Source: Phycisphaerales bacterium
Lineage (GTDB): Bacteria; Planctomycetota; Phycisphaerae; Phycisphaerales; SM1A02
NCBI GenBank assembly: GCA_009691805.1
Contig: SIAK01000001.1
Location: 1-64,000 of the forward strand
Direction of reading: 5' to 3'
Length of the DNA stretch: 64,000 nucleotides
This document shows, piece by piece, positions 32,420 through 41,408 of the stretch; within the stretch, counting starts at the first letter, position 1, and each line of letters starts with the position of its first letter. The translations under genes were made by a program, and so were the position numbers. The notes under the pieces are model-generated. The model was not told the DNA's origin, did not search any database, and worked only from the letters and a program-made list of their open reading frames with translations.

Positions 32420-33649
32420 TTAGTGCCCCGATACCAGATTGGACATCTTGAAGATCGGAAGAATGATCGCCATCGCGATGAAGCCAACGACTCCACCCAT
32501 CAGCACGATCATGAGCGGTTCGATCATGCCGGTGACGGACTTGATCGCGTCCTTCAACGCTTTCGCGTAGTAGTGTGAGATTTCATCAAGCGTCTCGCCG
32601 AGGCGACCAGATTCTTCACCCGCGCCGATCATCTGCACGACGGCGCGCGGAAGCAGCGTGGTCTTTTGCAATTGTGATTGCACCTTCTTGCCTTGTCGAA
32701 CCGCGGAGGAGACGCTGCGCCAGAGTCTGCGGTAATGACGATTGCCGCTCACATCCGCCGTGATTTGCAGCGTGTCGAGCATGGGGACGCCTGCATTCAA
32801 CAGTTCGCCCATCGTGTGCAGACTTCGACTGATGTAGAGCGCTCGGAACATGCGGCGCAGAATCGGCATCGTGATCTTGAATCGATCCCACCACAATCCG
32901 CCAACATCCGTCTTGATAAATGTGAGGAAGCTCACCACAACGCCGCCGCCGAGCGTGACAATCACCCACCAATACTGCACCATGAATGCCGACAGGCTCA
33001 TGAGAAATCGAGTGGGACCAGGCAGCGCGTCTTCCTTACCTTTGAAGACGCCCGCGAACTGCGGCAACACAAACGTCAAGAGAAAAATCGTCGTGCCGAT
33101 CGCCATCAGCGCAATGATGCCCGGATAGATGCTCGCGCCGATGACCATCTTGCGCGTTTCAATCTCCTGCGTGAGATAGCTCGCAATGCGGTCGAGCATT
33201 TTCGCGAACGAACCAGACATTTCCGAGGCGCGCACCATGTTCACATAGAGCGGTCCGAAGAGATTGGGGTACTTCGAGATTGCCTCGCTGAAACTCTTGC
33301 CGCTTTCAACGTCAGATCGAACCTGCGAGAGGATCCGTTTGAATTTCGGATTCGCGGTTTGATCTGTGATGCCCTCAAGCGCCGCGCGAATCGAGATACC
33401 TGCACGAATCATGACGGCGAGTTGCGTCGTGAAGTCGAGAATGTCGCTCGAGGAAGGTCCGCTGCTGTAATTGAGGATCGCGGAAAATGTGGACTCGCTC
33501 CCATCCTTGTTGGCGGTCGGAACAAGTTGCACGATGAATTCGCCGCGGCCGCGAATGAGACTCGCAGCGGTCGTGGCGTTTTCTGCAACGAGCACTCCCG
33601 CGTGGAGTTCGCCTTTCGCAGTTCGGGATTGGTAGCGATAGTGCGCCAT
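32420..33649 (-). CDS. pilC: PilC/GspF inner-membrane platform protein
   Basis: A 409-aa polytopic protein with two T2SSF domains: DFTTQLAVMIRAGISIRAAL in the first and MGELLNAGVPMLDTLQITAD in the second. Three membrane segments (about 170-190, 220-240, 375-400) are visible. The ATG at 33649 has GAGGA 7 bp upstream. It follows pilT and precedes pseudopilins, so it serves the second cluster. Confidence 0.93.
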   Translation of the reverse strand: MAHYRYQSRTAKGELHAGVLVAENATTAASLIRGRGEFIVQLVPTANKDGSESTFSAILNYSSGPSSSDILDFTTQLAVMIRAGISIRAALEGITDQTANPKFKRILSQVRSDVESGKSFSEAISKYPNLFGPLYVNMVRASEMSGSFAKMLDRIASYLTQEIETRKMVIGASIYPGIIALMAIGTTIFLLTFVLPQFAGVFKGKEDALPGPTRFLMSLSAFMVQYWWVIVTLGGGVVVSFLTFIKTDVGGLWWDRFKITMPILRRMFRALYISRSLHTMGELLNAGVPMLDTLQITADVSGNRHYRRLWRSVSSAVRQGKKVQSQLQKTTLLPRAVVQMIGAGEESGRLGETLDEISHYYAKALKDAIKSVTGMIEPLMIVLMGGVVGFIAMAIILPIFKMSNLVSGH

Positions 33650-33659
33650 GAACAAATCC

Positions 33660-34712
33660 TCAGGCAGCGAGCATGCGATCGAGCTTGTCGGGGTGGCTGG
33701 CTTGCGCGACCGCGTCCTCGCGAGCGATCATGCCGTTGAAATAAAGTTCCGCGATCGCGTTGTCCAAACTCTGCATGCCCATCGCGCGATTGGTTTCGAT
33801 GACGTTCGGGATTTCATACGTGCGCGCTTCGCGAATGATGTTGCGCACGGCGGGCGTACACAGCAGCACTTCAATCGCAGGAACCATGCCTGGTCGATCC
33901 TTGCGGCGGAAGAGTGTTTGCGACACGACTGCTTGCAGCGTGTTGGCAAGCATCGATCGCACTTGATTCTGCTGGCCGGCGGGATAGATGTCGACGATAC
34001 GTTCGACCGATTGACTTGCGTTCACGGTGTGCAACGTCGAGAGCACAAGGTGTCCCGTTTCTGCAGCGGTGATGGCGAGCGCGGTGGTTTCGAGATCTCG
34101 CATTTCACCGACGAGAATGATGTCGGGATCTTGGCGCAGCGCGTGACGAAGACCGCTCGCGAACGTGGGAATATCCGAGCCCAATTCACGTTGTTCGATG
34201 AGACATCGATCGCTTTGAAAGGTGTACTCCACGGGATCTTCGAGCGTGATGATGTGCTTGCGATACCGCTCATTCATCGCTTGAATCATCGCTGCGAGGG
34301 TTGTCGATTTACCGGAACCTGTGTCGCCCGTCACGAGCACGAGCCCGCGCGGCAGATAGGTGAGTCGCGAGATGACTTCAGGAAGGTTGAGCGACGCAAG
34401 GGGCGGCACCTTCGTGCGAATCGCGCGCAGCGCAAGACCAACCACGCCGCGCTGGAGATGCGCGTTCACGCGATAGCGCTTGAATCCCGCGATTTCGTAG
34501 GAGAAATCGAGATCTCGCGCCCGAGCGAATTGTTCGGATTGCTCGGCGCTCATCACTTCATGCACCATGCGACGGGTGTCTTCCGCACTGAGCGGCGGAA
34601 GATCCATTGGGGTCACGACGGTGTTGATGCGCGCTGTCGGAGGATTCCCCGCAACGAGGTGAATGTCCGAGGCGTCGAGTTCATGCGCCTTGCGAAGAAT
34701 GTCATTGAGCAT
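33660..34712 (-). CDS. pilT: Twitching/retraction ATPase
   Basis: A 350-aa ATPase of the PilT family. ASDIHLVAGNPPTARIN marks the N-terminal domain, Walker A is GDTGSGKST (about 131-139), then ITLEDPVEY, the Walker B region LRQDPDIILVGEMRD and TGHLVLSTLHTVNA. The C-terminal AVRNIIREARTYEI resembles the PilT AIRNLIRE motif. PilT drives fibre retraction; no PilB-type extension ATPase is beside it, so it may share the motor of another cluster. First gene of the operon. Confidence 0.95.
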   Translation of the reverse strand: MLNDILRKAHELDASDIHLVAGNPPTARINTVVTPMDLPPLSAEDTRRMVHEVMSAEQSEQFARARDLDFSYEIAGFKRYRVNAHLQRGVVGLALRAIRTKVPPLASLNLPEVISRLTYLPRGLVLVTGDTGSGKSTTLAAMIQAMNERYRKHIITLEDPVEYTFQSDRCLIEQRELGSDIPTFASGLRHALRQDPDIILVGEMRDLETTALAITAAETGHLVLSTLHTVNASQSVERIVDIYPAGQQNQVRSMLANTLQAVVSQTLFRRKDRPGMVPAIEVLLCTPAVRNIIREARTYEIPNVIETNRAMGMQSLDNAIAELYFNGMIAREDAVAQASHPDKLDRMLAA

Positions 34713-34880
34713 CGATTCCCTCGGCGAATGCAGAGCGAGCTGAAACGGACGAGTTTCAGCGAATCTCTCTGCGCACCTGTGTGTGATCGGCGCGATTGCC
34801 CGTAGGAATCACGTGGCTCGGTCAGGATGTGCGTGGATACGCAGCGACGCGGTGATGCGTGAGAGTTGCGCCGTGCAAAC

Positions 34881-35429
34881 CTACTTGGCAGGCGCAATCG
34901 GCGCAGGGGTTGCAGGTGTCACAGATGCACCCGTCGTAGTGGAAGCCGCGGCCGCAATGGGCAAGGGGCGGAGGTCTTCGACGACAATGGCACTTCCTTC
35001 AAACGCGCTGCGCGATGCCAGGAGTCCCATCTGTCGAAGGAGGCGCGCGAGATTGCCAGGATCGCGATAGCCGAGTTCGCCATGCACGCGAAGCGAGGTG
35101 CCTGGTGCTGTGCTTGGAGTCGCATCAAGAACCGCAGGGATGATGAGCGATTTCGTCGCGCTTCCGGGCAGCACCGCAAGCGCCGCCCATGTTCCACCGT
35201 AGGTTGAACCATCCGGCGCGGTGACGCTGTAAGTCCACGCTTCAAGTTCAACAGCAGCATCGTCGGTGTTGCGAACTGCAAACTCGAGTTCGTACTCATT
35301 CGCGTGCGTGTTCGTTGCAGCGCGTCGAACCGAGGTGAGTGTGATGCTGGGCGGCGCGATCGTGCAACCGACGAGAGTCGTGCAACTGAGTGCGAGAGCG
35401 AAAGAAAATTTTCGTGAAATCAGAAGCAT
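34881..35429 (-). CDS. Lipoprotein with LEA14/WHy-like domain, unknown function
   Basis: A 182-aa lipoprotein with lipobox LVGC (Cys22). The segment ITLTSVRRAATNTHANEYEL and EFAVRNTDDAAVELEAWTYS resemble the beta-sandwich of LEA14/WHy-type domains. The C-terminus is Ala/Pro/Thr-rich. Family call is tentative. It sits between pilT and the propeller protein with no clear operon link. Confidence 0.65.
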   Translation of the reverse strand: MLLISRKFSFALALSCTTLVGCTIAPPSITLTSVRRAATNTHANEYELEFAVRNTDDAAVELEAWTYSVTAPDGSTYGGTWAALAVLPGSATKSLIIPAVLDATPSTAPGTSLRVHGELGYRDPGNLARLLRQMGLLASRSAFEGSAIVVEDLRPLPIAAAASTTTGASVTPATPAPIAPAK

Positions 35430-35486
35430 GCGCGGACGCAGCGTAACCGAACTTCACGCAGGTTTGCGGAGAGCGGCTACGCTTGC

Positions 35487-38400
35487 ATGGTCATGCGAAA
35501 CGCAGGTCTTCGACGCACGCTTCGCGCATTCCGTGCGCAACATGTGGGTGGCTCCGCAGTCCTTCTGCTGCTTGGCTTGTGCGCGCCTCTCGCCCTTGCA
35601 TCTCCATGGCAAGAAAGTGTGCTTCCCGCGGTCGCGGATTCACCGACAGCGCAATCGCTTGTCGAGCAGATGCGCGCGCAATCAATCGTGAATCCCGCGG
35701 AAGCTGCGCATATTGCCCGACGACTGCTTGATGAGTTCGGCGCGCGCATCGTGCAAGTGGGGGATGCGGAAGAAGGACGCTTTGTCTCCGTCGCTGAAGA
35801 AGTCGAAACGTTGCTCTTGGCTGTTCCCGAAGTGATGTCGCGTTTTCTTCGCAGCGAATCGGAAGAGGCGGATCGGTTGCTCGCGCAAGACGGTCCGCAA
35901 TCGATCGCCGCGCGTCGACGCTGGACCTCTGCAGGACTGACCGCCTCTTTGCTTCTCGCCCAAGACGCGCTGCGTGCGGGACAATTCGCGCGTGCAGTTG
36001 TCGTGCTTGAAAGAGTGCGCAAGCATCCGATGCTCACCGACGACGCGACGCAGAGTTCCGATGTCGTCGGTCGACGCGCGGAATACCTCGCATTGCTTTC
36101 GATGAGTTTGCGCGCGAGTGGAGAAAGTGCGTCCTCGCTCCACGCACTCGCGGCGCTCGAGCAACTCGCAGCGCGTGTTCCAACCGAGCAGCGAGTTGCA
36201 ACTGCGCGAGACGCGGCGCGTCAGTTTCATGCGCCGCCGAAGAGCGTGCACCCCGCGAGCGCTGTGACGGGCGGTCAGCGCGCGGCGTTGCCCGATGCCG
36301 CTTGGCGTCGCGTTTTCACTGCGACACTCGACGACTCGCTGTTTCTTCGATACTACGGCGCGGAAACGCTCGCAAGACTTCCGGAGCACGCAGCAGAGCG
36401 GGCACGCGCCGATGCATCTTGGTTGACGGCGGAGCCGACTGTCTTTGGTGACACGATCTATGTGAGCGAGGGCCGCACACTTCGTGCGTTTGATGCGACC
36501 ACTGCGCGAGAGCGTTGGAGTGTTGAACTTGCGCTTGCGGGAACGGGTCGTGAGACGGGCATTGCGGTGGATCTCTCGAGCGTTGCTATCCATGGGTTTG
36601 ACGCGGCGGTGATTGCTGGCAATGGTTTCTCCAACGCACGCACGGACGGAGGTCGCGTGTTTCTTGTTGACGTTCGCGACGGCACGCAACGATGGAGTTT
36701 GTCCGTCGATGCTCTTGAAGGTCGCACGGAACTCATGGGCGCGTATCCGATTGGCTCTCCGATCATTGCAGGCGATGTAGTCTTGGTGACGGTGCGTCGA
36801 CCGTCCACGCGCCTCGAACAAGCGGACTCCGTACTTGCCCTCGCACGAAGCGATGGCAGCATTCGATGGTTGACTCTTGCAGCGGCTGCGGGCGGAACGC
36901 GTGCAGTTTCCGTTCGTCGAGCGCCTGGCATGATCGTGCACGATGGTGCGCTGTATGTTTCCACGCCGCTGGGCGCGGTGGCGCGCCTTCGCATGAGTGA
37001 TGGCGCAATCGAGTGGTTGCGTCGATTCCGTGTTCCGTTGCGCGAGCCGCGTTTTTCAGGTGAAGCGTGGGAGTTTGCACGACCACTGGTGCTTGCGGGC
37101 CTCGTCTACAGCGTGGCACCAGATGAATCGGAAGTCGTCGCTCTCGACGCGGACACTGGCGAGACACACGGTGTTGCGGTGATTGGTCCGGGGACAGCGT
37201 GGGGAAGTCCGCGCTCGCTGGTGTCAGGTGATGGGCTGATCATTGCAGTTGGAAGTGATGTCATTGCGTTTGATCCATCGAATCTTGCAACACCGCGCTG
37301 GAAACTGAGCGAGACAGAAGTAGTGCTTTGGGAAGCGCGCGAAGGTCGCGACAATCGCGGAGGCATTCGTGGACGTGTGAGCATCGCGGGGGACCTCGCG
37401 CTCGTGCCAGGAGTGACTGCGTTGTGGTTTGTGGAACTCGCAACCGGTCGACGCGTTGCGACGCTTGAAACTGGTGAGCCGGTGAATGCAGTGCTTGTCG
37501 AGGATCGTGTTGTTGCGGTCGGTGTCGATCACGTCGATGTGTATATGTCGGGACTTGATGCTGTGAAAGTCTTGCGCGCGCGGCTTGACAGCGCGCAAGA
37601 TGCATCGGCTGCGCTCGTACTTTTCGATCTTGCGATTGAAGGTGGCGATCTCGCGCTTGCTCTCGATGCCGCGCAGCGCGCGAGTCTCATTCTCAAGTCG
37701 CGTGAAGGGGACCCGCTGCGAGCACTGCTTGCCGATCGTCTTGTGGAGCATGCGCCCGCGGCAGGCGGACTCGGGGAGCGATTTTTCGCGCTTGCTGCTG
37801 AGCTTGTGGACGACGCGCAATTGCGAGTGCGACTTGCATTCGCGCGCGCGGAGTGGTTCGCACGGCGGGGCGATGCGCCCGCTGCAATCGAGGCATGGCG
37901 CGAGATTGCCGCGACGGATGCGGAAAATGTCGCCCTCTTGGAGACGGGTGCGGTGCGCGCAACACGCGCGGTGGCGCTTCCGCTGCTGGCGCAATTTCTC
38001 GCACAGCCAGATCAAGTTGAGGCGGCGAACGCGTATGAATTGCTCGCCGCGAATGCGTTGCGCGAAGTGTCGTCGCCGCTGACCGCAGCGTCGTGCATCG
38101 CGATCGTGCAATCGTTCCCTCGAAGTCGCGCGGGTGCGGAGGCAGCGCGAGCGGGCGCCGAGATCTTGAAGTCGCAGGATCAACTGCGTGCGCGAGATGC
38201 ATTGATCGATATGGCGCTCCGTGAAGCACACATCGCACCCGAGCGCAAGGATCTCATCGCGCTGCTCGCAGGCAGTGCAACTGCGCATGTCGCGGCAATT
38301 GCGCCGCCTCAGATTGGTGCGCCGACATTCACTGTGACAGAGATTCCGGGCAGACTTGTGCGTCGCGCATTTCAAGCCTTCGATGCAGGAGCGCAGAAGA

Positions 38401-39611
38401 CGGTGTATGTGATGGAAGAGTTTGATCTGGTTGCGCGCGACACGAAGGCATTCGAAGAGCGCTGGCGTTTCGCGATGCACGATCGCGATCCTGTGCTGCT
38501 CGCCGACGGCGCGACGCTCGTCTTGATGGAGAGTGGCAAAGGTCGCGCGGAGAACTACATCGCGATTGATCGTGTCACAGGTGCTGAACTGTGGAGAACT
38601 CCGTCTGGCGAGGAGCTCTTTGGTGCGCTTGCGCGAGCGGATGGTGATCTCAACGCACTTCAAGTACTTCCTGAAGGCGCGCCGTTTTTCGCAGCGCAAG
38701 TCTTGCCGATGATTGCGGGTGGGCGCCTCGTGCTCGTTCGACGTGACGGCGAGGCAGCGAGTTTCGCGCCTCGCGCGGGGACGCGCACGATTGCGCACGA
38801 TCTCTTGCCGCAGGTTTACGCGACGGCAGGCGACGAGGATCTGCTCGCGCTTGGAGGTCGCAGCGCGCCGGAACGATTCTCACAGCCGACCGTGCTGTTG
38901 TGCGATCCAGTGTCGCTCGTTCCGTTCGCGCAGTTCGCGACAGCATCAGGCGGCGATGTCCGTTGGATCCGGCGTTCATCGTTCGGCGTGATCGCGATTG
39001 GAACGACAGCGGGTATCGAGATGTGGACGCTGCAGCCGAGTGCCAACGGCGTCGATGCGCGCTTTCTCATGGGTGTTGCGGATGCACGCAGTTGGGATTC
39101 AACCTCGCCTGTGTGGTGCGACGGCCGACTCTTTGCGCTCGATCGAAACGGACAGTTGCTGACCGTTGATCTGTGGAGTGCGGGTGTTGCCGAGGTTGGG
39201 TTTGGTGATGGTCCTGCTGGCTACGCGCGCGTTGTGCGAGCGATCTCGCGATTTGGCAGTGGGCTTGTCGCGCATGCAGATAGCCGCATCGCGCTTGTCG
39301 ACGCAGCAGCACATGTCATCGGTCGCGATGGCACAACGGGCGATCCGAATTTCATCGCCGCGATCATTGGTGCAGACCGCATCGTCTTGGTGAACGGTAT
39401 AGGCGCCCGGCAGGCGCCCAATGCCAAGCGAACGGCGCTCGTTTCGGAGTACGTCTACATCCTCACGACGGCCGATCCTGCGCAGGGGCTTCGTTTGACG
39501 AGCGCTCCAATCGAGGTGCGTTCCATAAATCAGCGATTCAGCCGAACGATTGCGGCTGACGGATGGGTTCTACTCTCGAATGACAGTAGTACCCTCATTG
39601 TCGGATTTTGA
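35487..39611 (+). CDS. Large exported PQQ-like beta-propeller protein
   Basis: A 1374-aa protein. A hydrophobic N-terminal segment (GGSAVLLLLGLCAPLALA) is a signal peptide. Residues about 50-250 are helical. From about 300 come PQQ-type beta-propeller repeats, for example LRAFDATTARERWSVELALA, VFLVDVRDGTQRWSLSVDAL and VYSVAPDESEVVALDADTGE. A helical region with repeats (about 690-930) resembles TPR, and a second propeller region follows to the end. Such proteins may be scaffolds in the periplasm or outer membrane; no enzyme function is claimed. It is not in an operon. Confidence 0.75.
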   Translation: MVMRNAGLRRTLRAFRAQHVGGSAVLLLLGLCAPLALASPWQESVLPAVADSPTAQSLVEQMRAQSIVNPAEAAHIARRLLDEFGARIVQVGDAEEGRFVSVAEEVETLLLAVPEVMSRFLRSESEEADRLLAQDGPQSIAARRRWTSAGLTASLLLAQDALRAGQFARAVVVLERVRKHPMLTDDATQSSDVVGRRAEYLALLSMSLRASGESASSLHALAALEQLAARVPTEQRVATARDAARQFHAPPKSVHPASAVTGGQRAALPDAAWRRVFTATLDDSLFLRYYGAETLARLPEHAAERARADASWLTAEPTVFGDTIYVSEGRTLRAFDATTARERWSVELALAGTGRETGIAVDLSSVAIHGFDAAVIAGNGFSNARTDGGRVFLVDVRDGTQRWSLSVDALEGRTELMGAYPIGSPIIAGDVVLVTVRRPSTRLEQADSVLALARSDGSIRWLTLAAAAGGTRAVSVRRAPGMIVHDGALYVSTPLGAVARLRMSDGAIEWLRRFRVPLREPRFSGEAWEFARPLVLAGLVYSVAPDESEVVALDADTGETHGVAVIGPGTAWGSPRSLVSGDGLIIAVGSDVIAFDPSNLATPRWKLSETEVVLWEAREGRDNRGGIRGRVSIAGDLALVPGVTALWFVELATGRRVATLETGEPVNAVLVEDRVVAVGVDHVDVYMSGLDAVKVLRARLDSAQDASAALVLFDLAIEGGDLALALDAAQRASLILKSREGDPLRALLADRLVEHAPAAGGLGERFFALAAELVDDAQLRVRLAFARAEWFARRGDAPAAIEAWREIAATDAENVALLETGAVRATRAVALPLLAQFLAQPDQVEAANAYELLAANALREVSSPLTAASCIAIVQSFPRSRAGAEAARAGAEILKSQDQLRARDALIDMALREAHIAPERKDLIALLAGSATAHVAAIAPPQIGAPTFTVTEIPGRLVRRAFQAFDAGAQKTVYVMEEFDLVARDTKAFEERWRFAMHDRDPVLLADGATLVLMESGKGRAENYIAIDRVTGAELWRTPSGEELFGALARADGDLNALQVLPEGAPFFAAQVLPMIAGGRLVLVRRDGEAASFAPRAGTRTIAHDLLPQVYATAGDEDLLALGGRSAPERFSQPTVLLCDPVSLVPFAQFATASGGDVRWIRRSSFGVIAIGTTAGIEMWTLQPSANGVDARFLMGVADARSWDSTSPVWCDGRLFALDRNGQLLTVDLWSAGVAEVGFGDGPAGYARVVRAISRFGSGLVAHADSRIALVDAAAHVIGRDGTTGDPNFIAAIIGADRIVLVNGIGARQAPNAKRTALVSEYVYILTTADPAQGLRLTSAPIEVRSINQRFSRTIAADGWVLLSNDSSTLIVGF

Positions 39612-39767
39612 AATTCCGTAAAACTGCCTACGGAAGAGGGTTGACAGAATGGCAACGGGGCGCGACAACTTCGCCCCCGAAGGTATATGGAGTGCTTTGG
39701 CACTCTGTGCCGATACCTCGCCCGCGCGGAACCTCGGATAGGCCGACCGCAACCGCTTGGAGTTTCT

Positions 39768-40148
39768 ATGCGAATGCCCACGTTTATGTCGAACCACGCT
39801 ACGACCATGATGAGATCCACCCGCGCAACGATGCAATCATCATCAGCGCGCGGTTTCACTTCCTTCGAACTTCTCGCGAGCGGTGATGACGAAGAAGAGA
39901 CGGATCTCAATTTCCTTGAGGACGACGACGAATTCAGTGAAGACGAATTCGACGATGACGAGGCCAAGGAAGAAGAAGAAGAGGAAGAGGAAGAAGAAGA
40001 CGACGATTTTGGCGACGACTTTGAGGACGAGGAAGAGGAAGAAGAAAAGGTAGAGGAATCCGACGACGCGACTGAGGAAGAACCTGCAGAAGAAGAACCC
40101 CAAGGCGAAGAAGAAGATGAAGACGAAGCAGAAGCAGAAGAGGAGTAA
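39768..40148 (+). CDS. Highly acidic low-complexity protein with a prepilin-like motif
   Basis: A 126-aa protein of which the last 90 residues are almost entirely Glu and Asp. The N-terminal part holds SARGFTSFELLASG (residues 26-39), which copies the G|FTxxE order of prepilin cleavage sites, but no hydrophobic helix follows, so processing is unlikely. GGAG lies 6 bp before ATG 39768; earlier ATGs (39687) and later ones (39831) exist. I do not recognise a family. A bidirectional terminator lies downstream. A TTGACA at 39641 could be a promoter but no good -10 follows. Confidence 0.65.
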   Translation: MRMPTFMSNHATTMMRSTRATMQSSSARGFTSFELLASGDDEEETDLNFLEDDDEFSEDEFDDDEAKEEEEEEEEEEDDDFGDDFEDEEEEEEKVEESDDATEEEPAEEEPQGEEEDEDEAEAEEE

Positions 40149-40187
40149 TCCCTCGCTTCGTGGACGACTCGCGCTTCCATTGAACGA

Positions 40188-40221
40188 CCAACAACCCTCG
40201 CACAGGCGAGGGTTGTTTTTT
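40188..40221. terminator. Bidirectional terminator between convergent genes
   Basis: AACAACCCTCG (40190-40200) pairs with CGAGGGTTGTT (40207-40217), with a 6-nt loop and a T run on the + strand. On the - strand an AACAACC... stem follows the TAA of the lipoprotein gene at 40220, so it can stop both transcripts. Confidence 0.88.
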
Positions 40222-41398
40222 ATGGCTTGGATGCTGGCGCGAACGGCAGCGGACGCAACGCAGCGAGCCTAAGCGTCTGCCCCTCGGGTGCGACGAGGAG
40301 CACGCCGTTCTGTCCATCGGCACTCGGAAGTCGGCGAGGAACGGCGACTGATTCAACGAGTTGTGTGCCTGTGCCCTGATCGTCGCCCATGGTTCGAATG
40401 CGAACGCTTGTGCCTGAAAGCGCCGCGACATGCATGCTGTCGATGCACGACAGCGCCATTGGTTGCCCTGGAAATGAAACCAGTTTCCCGCTGCTCGGAT
40501 TCCACGCGACTATCGCGCGCACGGTTGGATCGAAGAAAAGCACATCGCCCGTCAGCGTGATTGCATCAAGACCTTGTTGCGGCGCGAACATCTGCGACGC
40601 CGCATACATGTCGATGCGATCCGAAATGCGCGTGAGTGTCGGAGGCGAATGCAACGACGCGGTGTTGGTAGGATCAAACGTTGCGAACGACGCGACGCCA
40701 TCGCGCAAATGCACGGCGCACACACACGTTCGATGCACTGCGACAGGGAAAAGCCACGCGGCACCTTCAGGCGGCGCGATGAGAATGTCCTCTTCGACGC
40801 CCTCGATGCGAATCGCGAGACTCCACGCGCCGCCGATCGCCTCACGCGTGCTCCACGCTAGCGTCGCATCAGGGGCGAGTGACGCGAACGCATTCGTTCG
40901 TCCATCGTCGACGATCCACTCGACTTCACTCTTGCCCCACGGAAGAACGCCAAGCGCGCGAGCGCCGCCTGGTCGCGGTCCTTCACACAGGCAACCTGCG
41001 AAACTTGCGCCGCGTCCAAGCAGCACACCAGCTTCGCTTTCGCTGATGCGTGAGAGTCCGTTGCTTTCTATTCGATACGTTGCGATGCGCGCATTGGGGA
41101 CACTCGCATTGGGCATTGCGAGCCGAGTCTTGACGCTCGCGTTGCTTGAAGACTGAATCGCGAAGTGTCGTCCGTCAGGGCTGACCACAGGCAGCGTGAA
41201 GCCGTCGTATGGAATGCTCCCGAGCGTTTGCACGGCGCCGCGCAAACCTGTGGACACCGCCGATGCCTGCACCGCCGTCGGCGCGCTGCTTGCGAGCGCA
41301 TCCTTGAGAATGCCCGGCTTTTTCGCATGCGGCGCGCAGCTCAGTGCGACAGCAAGGAGCGCGAGCACTCCGACGGGCATGCTGATCATGCGGATCAT
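40220..41398 (-). CDS. Lipoprotein with propeller-like repeats, unknown function
   Basis: A 392-aa lipoprotein: hydrophobic start VGVLALLAVALSC with likely lipidated Cys, then a beta-rich body with recurring hydrophobic-strand pairs (FTLPVVSPDGRHFAIQSSSN) like a propeller. No known family is certain. It is the last gene after the T2SS secretin, its start overlapping the secretin stop region. I chose ATG 41398; an ATG at 41437 lies inside the secretin gene. Confidence 0.6.
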   Translation of the reverse strand: MIRMISMPVGVLALLAVALSCAPHAKKPGILKDALASSAPTAVQASAVSTGLRGAVQTLGSIPYDGFTLPVVSPDGRHFAIQSSSNASVKTRLAMPNASVPNARIATYRIESNGLSRISESEAGVLLGRGASFAGCLCEGPRPGGARALGVLPWGKSEVEWIVDDGRTNAFASLAPDATLAWSTREAIGGAWSLAIRIEGVEEDILIAPPEGAAWLFPVAVHRTCVCAVHLRDGVASFATFDPTNTASLHSPPTLTRISDRIDMYAASQMFAPQQGLDAITLTGDVLFFDPTVRAIVAWNPSSGKLVSFPGQPMALSCIDSMHVAALSGTSVRIRTMGDDQGTGTQLVESVAVPRRLPSADGQNGVLLVAPEGQTLRLAALRPLPFAPASKP

Positions 41399-41408
41399 GC
41401 GCGCGTCA

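Noticed and set aside
37224-38798. 524-residue open frame on - strand within the propeller gene
   Set aside because: Shadow of the propeller gene; biased composition and no motif.
39530-40180. Ser-rich open frame on - strand opposite the acidic protein
   Set aside because: Complement of GAA/GAG/GAC codons gives Ser/Phe runs; a frame artefact.
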